From the NCBI RefSeq assembly GCF_024713975.1, contig NC_091111.1, forward strand, positions 12,215,001 through 12,279,000: a stretch of 64,000 nucleotides of DNA, given 5' to 3'. The notes below the pieces were generated by a model. That model was not told the origin of the DNA and did no database searches. It saw nothing but the letters and a program-made list of their open reading frames with translations. The stretch is from Paralichthys olivaceus. Taxonomy: Eukaryota; Chordata; Actinopteri; Pleuronectiformes; Paralichthyidae. Of this stretch, positions 62,451 through 64,000 are shown one piece after another. Made by a program: the position numbers and the translations under genes. Positions within the stretch are counted from its first letter, which is position 1. Every line of letters starts with the position of its first letter.

Positions 62451-63600
62451 CCTGGCCCCCTCCCTCAAATTATGCTGATTTATGGGGCTTTAGTTGACTT
62501 TACTGTGAAAGTAGAAGCAACCCTGTGTTTTAGATTTATGAGCAATAAAAGCTAAGGCAGCCCTTAAACTTATAATTTAATTGCAGCAAAGACCCCCACA
62601 AAAGTTTCGTTTCTTTGTTAATGAATTTTTCTCACTTTTTCTTTTCACCTTTATCTGATCGTTACATATTCTTTCTTGTAATGACTTGGCTTTTCATTAC
62701 ATGGCTGAACATCCTGACTTTTGTGACCGAGCGTGAAGTAGAAACCTTGGTGCTGAAAGGACAGCGCGCACTGTCACCCACCTCACCTCTGACGCGCCAG
62801 ATCCTTTCAGCCTATACAACATGTTCCAGTACAATGATGGACAGATTTACTTTACTGATCAGTTCTGTTAAAAAAAAAGAAGAGTAAAGTAAAGGATGCT
62901 TTGTTTTTTCTGGCGTTTCACAGCAGGAGGAGTTATTTCTCTTTCAGAAGAGGATGTGTCTAACTTTTGATCCAGTGACACTGTAAAAAAAAGCATGCAC
63001 GGTGAAAGTGCCTTTAGGTTGTTAGCAGTTTTGGATGTTTGACCGGTGGAGTTTTTACGCACGGTCGGATTGGTCGGTTTGCGGAGCAGGTATGTGGAGA
63101 GAGAGAGAGAGAGAGATAGAGAGAGAAGAGAGGAGGAGGATGGATGAGTGGAGACAAGCCCTTGACATTTATTTTTACGACAGGCGTCCACACTAATAAG
63201 TGTGTTACAGGGAGAGACATCTGGAGCAGAGGCTGAACTTGCAAGTGTAAGGTCATCATTGTCACCAATATTAGCGCTGTATACCGAACTCCATTATCTA
63301 TTAACAGTTGTACAACTTTTAAAAGCATAATTAGAAATGCATTTAACCCTCCTAGACCTTGGCATACGGATCTCACTCTGAAAAAATACATTTTATTTAT
63401 TGTTTTGCTGAATCCAAACAGCAAATATTCTACCATGCATTGATTATAATATCAGAGGGAATGGACACTATTTGACTCAGTATTGAAAAGCAGTATCAGC
63501 AGGGGGCGTCATTCTGCAATGACTGCACATTAAAAGCATGTTAGGATGCTGCTCTTTGAGGTCATAAAACAGGGCTCCTGTCTGTCCATAGAGTTAATAA
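62450..63600. other. Gene-free right flank
   Basis: AT-rich unique sequence with a (GA)n at 63097-63126. Short open frames such as 62615-62887 and 63014-63436 (which translates the GA/CT repeat) have no family similarity. I see nothing else in it. Confidence 0.5.
63097..63126. repeat. (GA)n microsatellite, imperfect
   Basis: About 15 GA units with one ATA interruption, followed by GAG-rich sequence. Confidence 0.92.
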
Positions 63601-63619
63601 CAAAAATAAAAAAAGAGTT

Positions 63620-63735
63620 TAGCAGGCTGCCGGGCATTTCCCTGTCATGCCCGCTTCCTCTGGAACAACCTCCCTGGTCACATCAGCCTATCTCACTGCA
63701 TTAAATCAAACTTAAATCACATCTTTATGTCTTAA
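63620..63735 (+). mobile_element. LINE (L2/CR1-like) ORF2 C-terminal remnant
   Basis: A short frame reads FLWNNLPGHISLSHCIKSNL then NHIFMS and stop. This is the 'LWN-LP ... FK--L--HLF' pattern of the extreme C-terminus of L2/Rex-type LINE reverse-transcriptase ORFs. Only this end is preserved here; no reverse transcriptase domain is present upstream, so it is a 5'-truncated dead copy. The following sequence to the window end may be its 3' UTR. Confidence 0.5.
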
Positions 63736-64000
63736 CTTTCAGTTAGGAGCTTATTCTTTCACTATTCCAGCCTGGTACCTGTTACTATTCTAATTTTAAG
63801 TTTCAGTGAATGTTATCCTGTGGACGTGGTTCCCGTAAACTGATAACTGATGACCGCAGCTTCTCACTAACTCACTCTGTCCCCTTAAGCACATGAGTGT
63901 CCTCCTTGTCTCTCCCCCTCTCTCATCTTGGTGTTTGTTTTGTTCCCCTCGACATGTGAATGATGGGTTTTGTCTGTCCTCCCTCATGGGGCCCACAGTG

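Noticed and set aside
1-64000. tRNA genes, rRNA, CRISPR arrays, prokaryote-type operons
   Set aside because: No tRNA B-box/cloverleaf pattern, no spaced palindromic repeats, and all recognised genes are spliced vertebrate genes.

Overview
This window looks like a stretch of a teleost (probably percomorph) nuclear chromosome. Genes are split by GT-AG introns, (CA)n and other microsatellites are dense, and several dispersed repeats resemble families widespread in ray-finned fish. I could build five protein-coding genes exon by exon with intact splice phases: tdrp (+, CDS span 6339-17637), fbxo25 (-, 28999-20424), fam110c (-, 34450-33470), acp1 (+, 44486-54509) and alkal2 (-, 60865-58087). None shows a frameshift or premature stop, and predicted lengths fit their vertebrate families: 232, 356, 326, 158 and 163 residues.

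Layout. 1-5.9 kb holds repeat relics and no gene I can support. 6-20.4 kb carries tdrp and its 3' flank. It converges tail to tail on fbxo25, whose likely promoter lies near 30.0 kb. 30.2-33.4 kb is AT-rich and gene-free. fam110c is a single coding exon at 33.5-34.5 kb. 34.6-44.4 kb is gene-free with repeats and one block that looks like a conserved non-coding element. acp1 occupies 44.5-54.5 kb and carries the classic pair of mutually exclusive exons. It converges on alkal2, whose upstream region extends past 61 kb. The right edge ends in a LINE 3' remnant.

The genes share no pathway. TDRP is a testis-linked nuclear protein, FBXO25 an SCF ubiquitin-ligase receptor, FAM110C a centrosome/microtubule protein, ACP1 a cytosolic tyrosine phosphatase, and ALKAL2 a secreted ALK/LTK ligand. 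What links them is synteny. tdrp-fbxo25 reproduces human 8p23.3 (convergent there too), and fam110c-acp1-alkal2 reproduces human 2p25.3, apart from SH3YL1, which I could not find. I saw no new defence system, mobile island or RNA machine. The points most worth following are the 52-nt intron between the alternative acp1 exons, the microsatellite-built 3' splice site of fbxo25 exon 8, an orphan coding-like exon antisense inside alkal2, and an 11-bp-spaced GTGCGTCC repeat upstream of alkal2.
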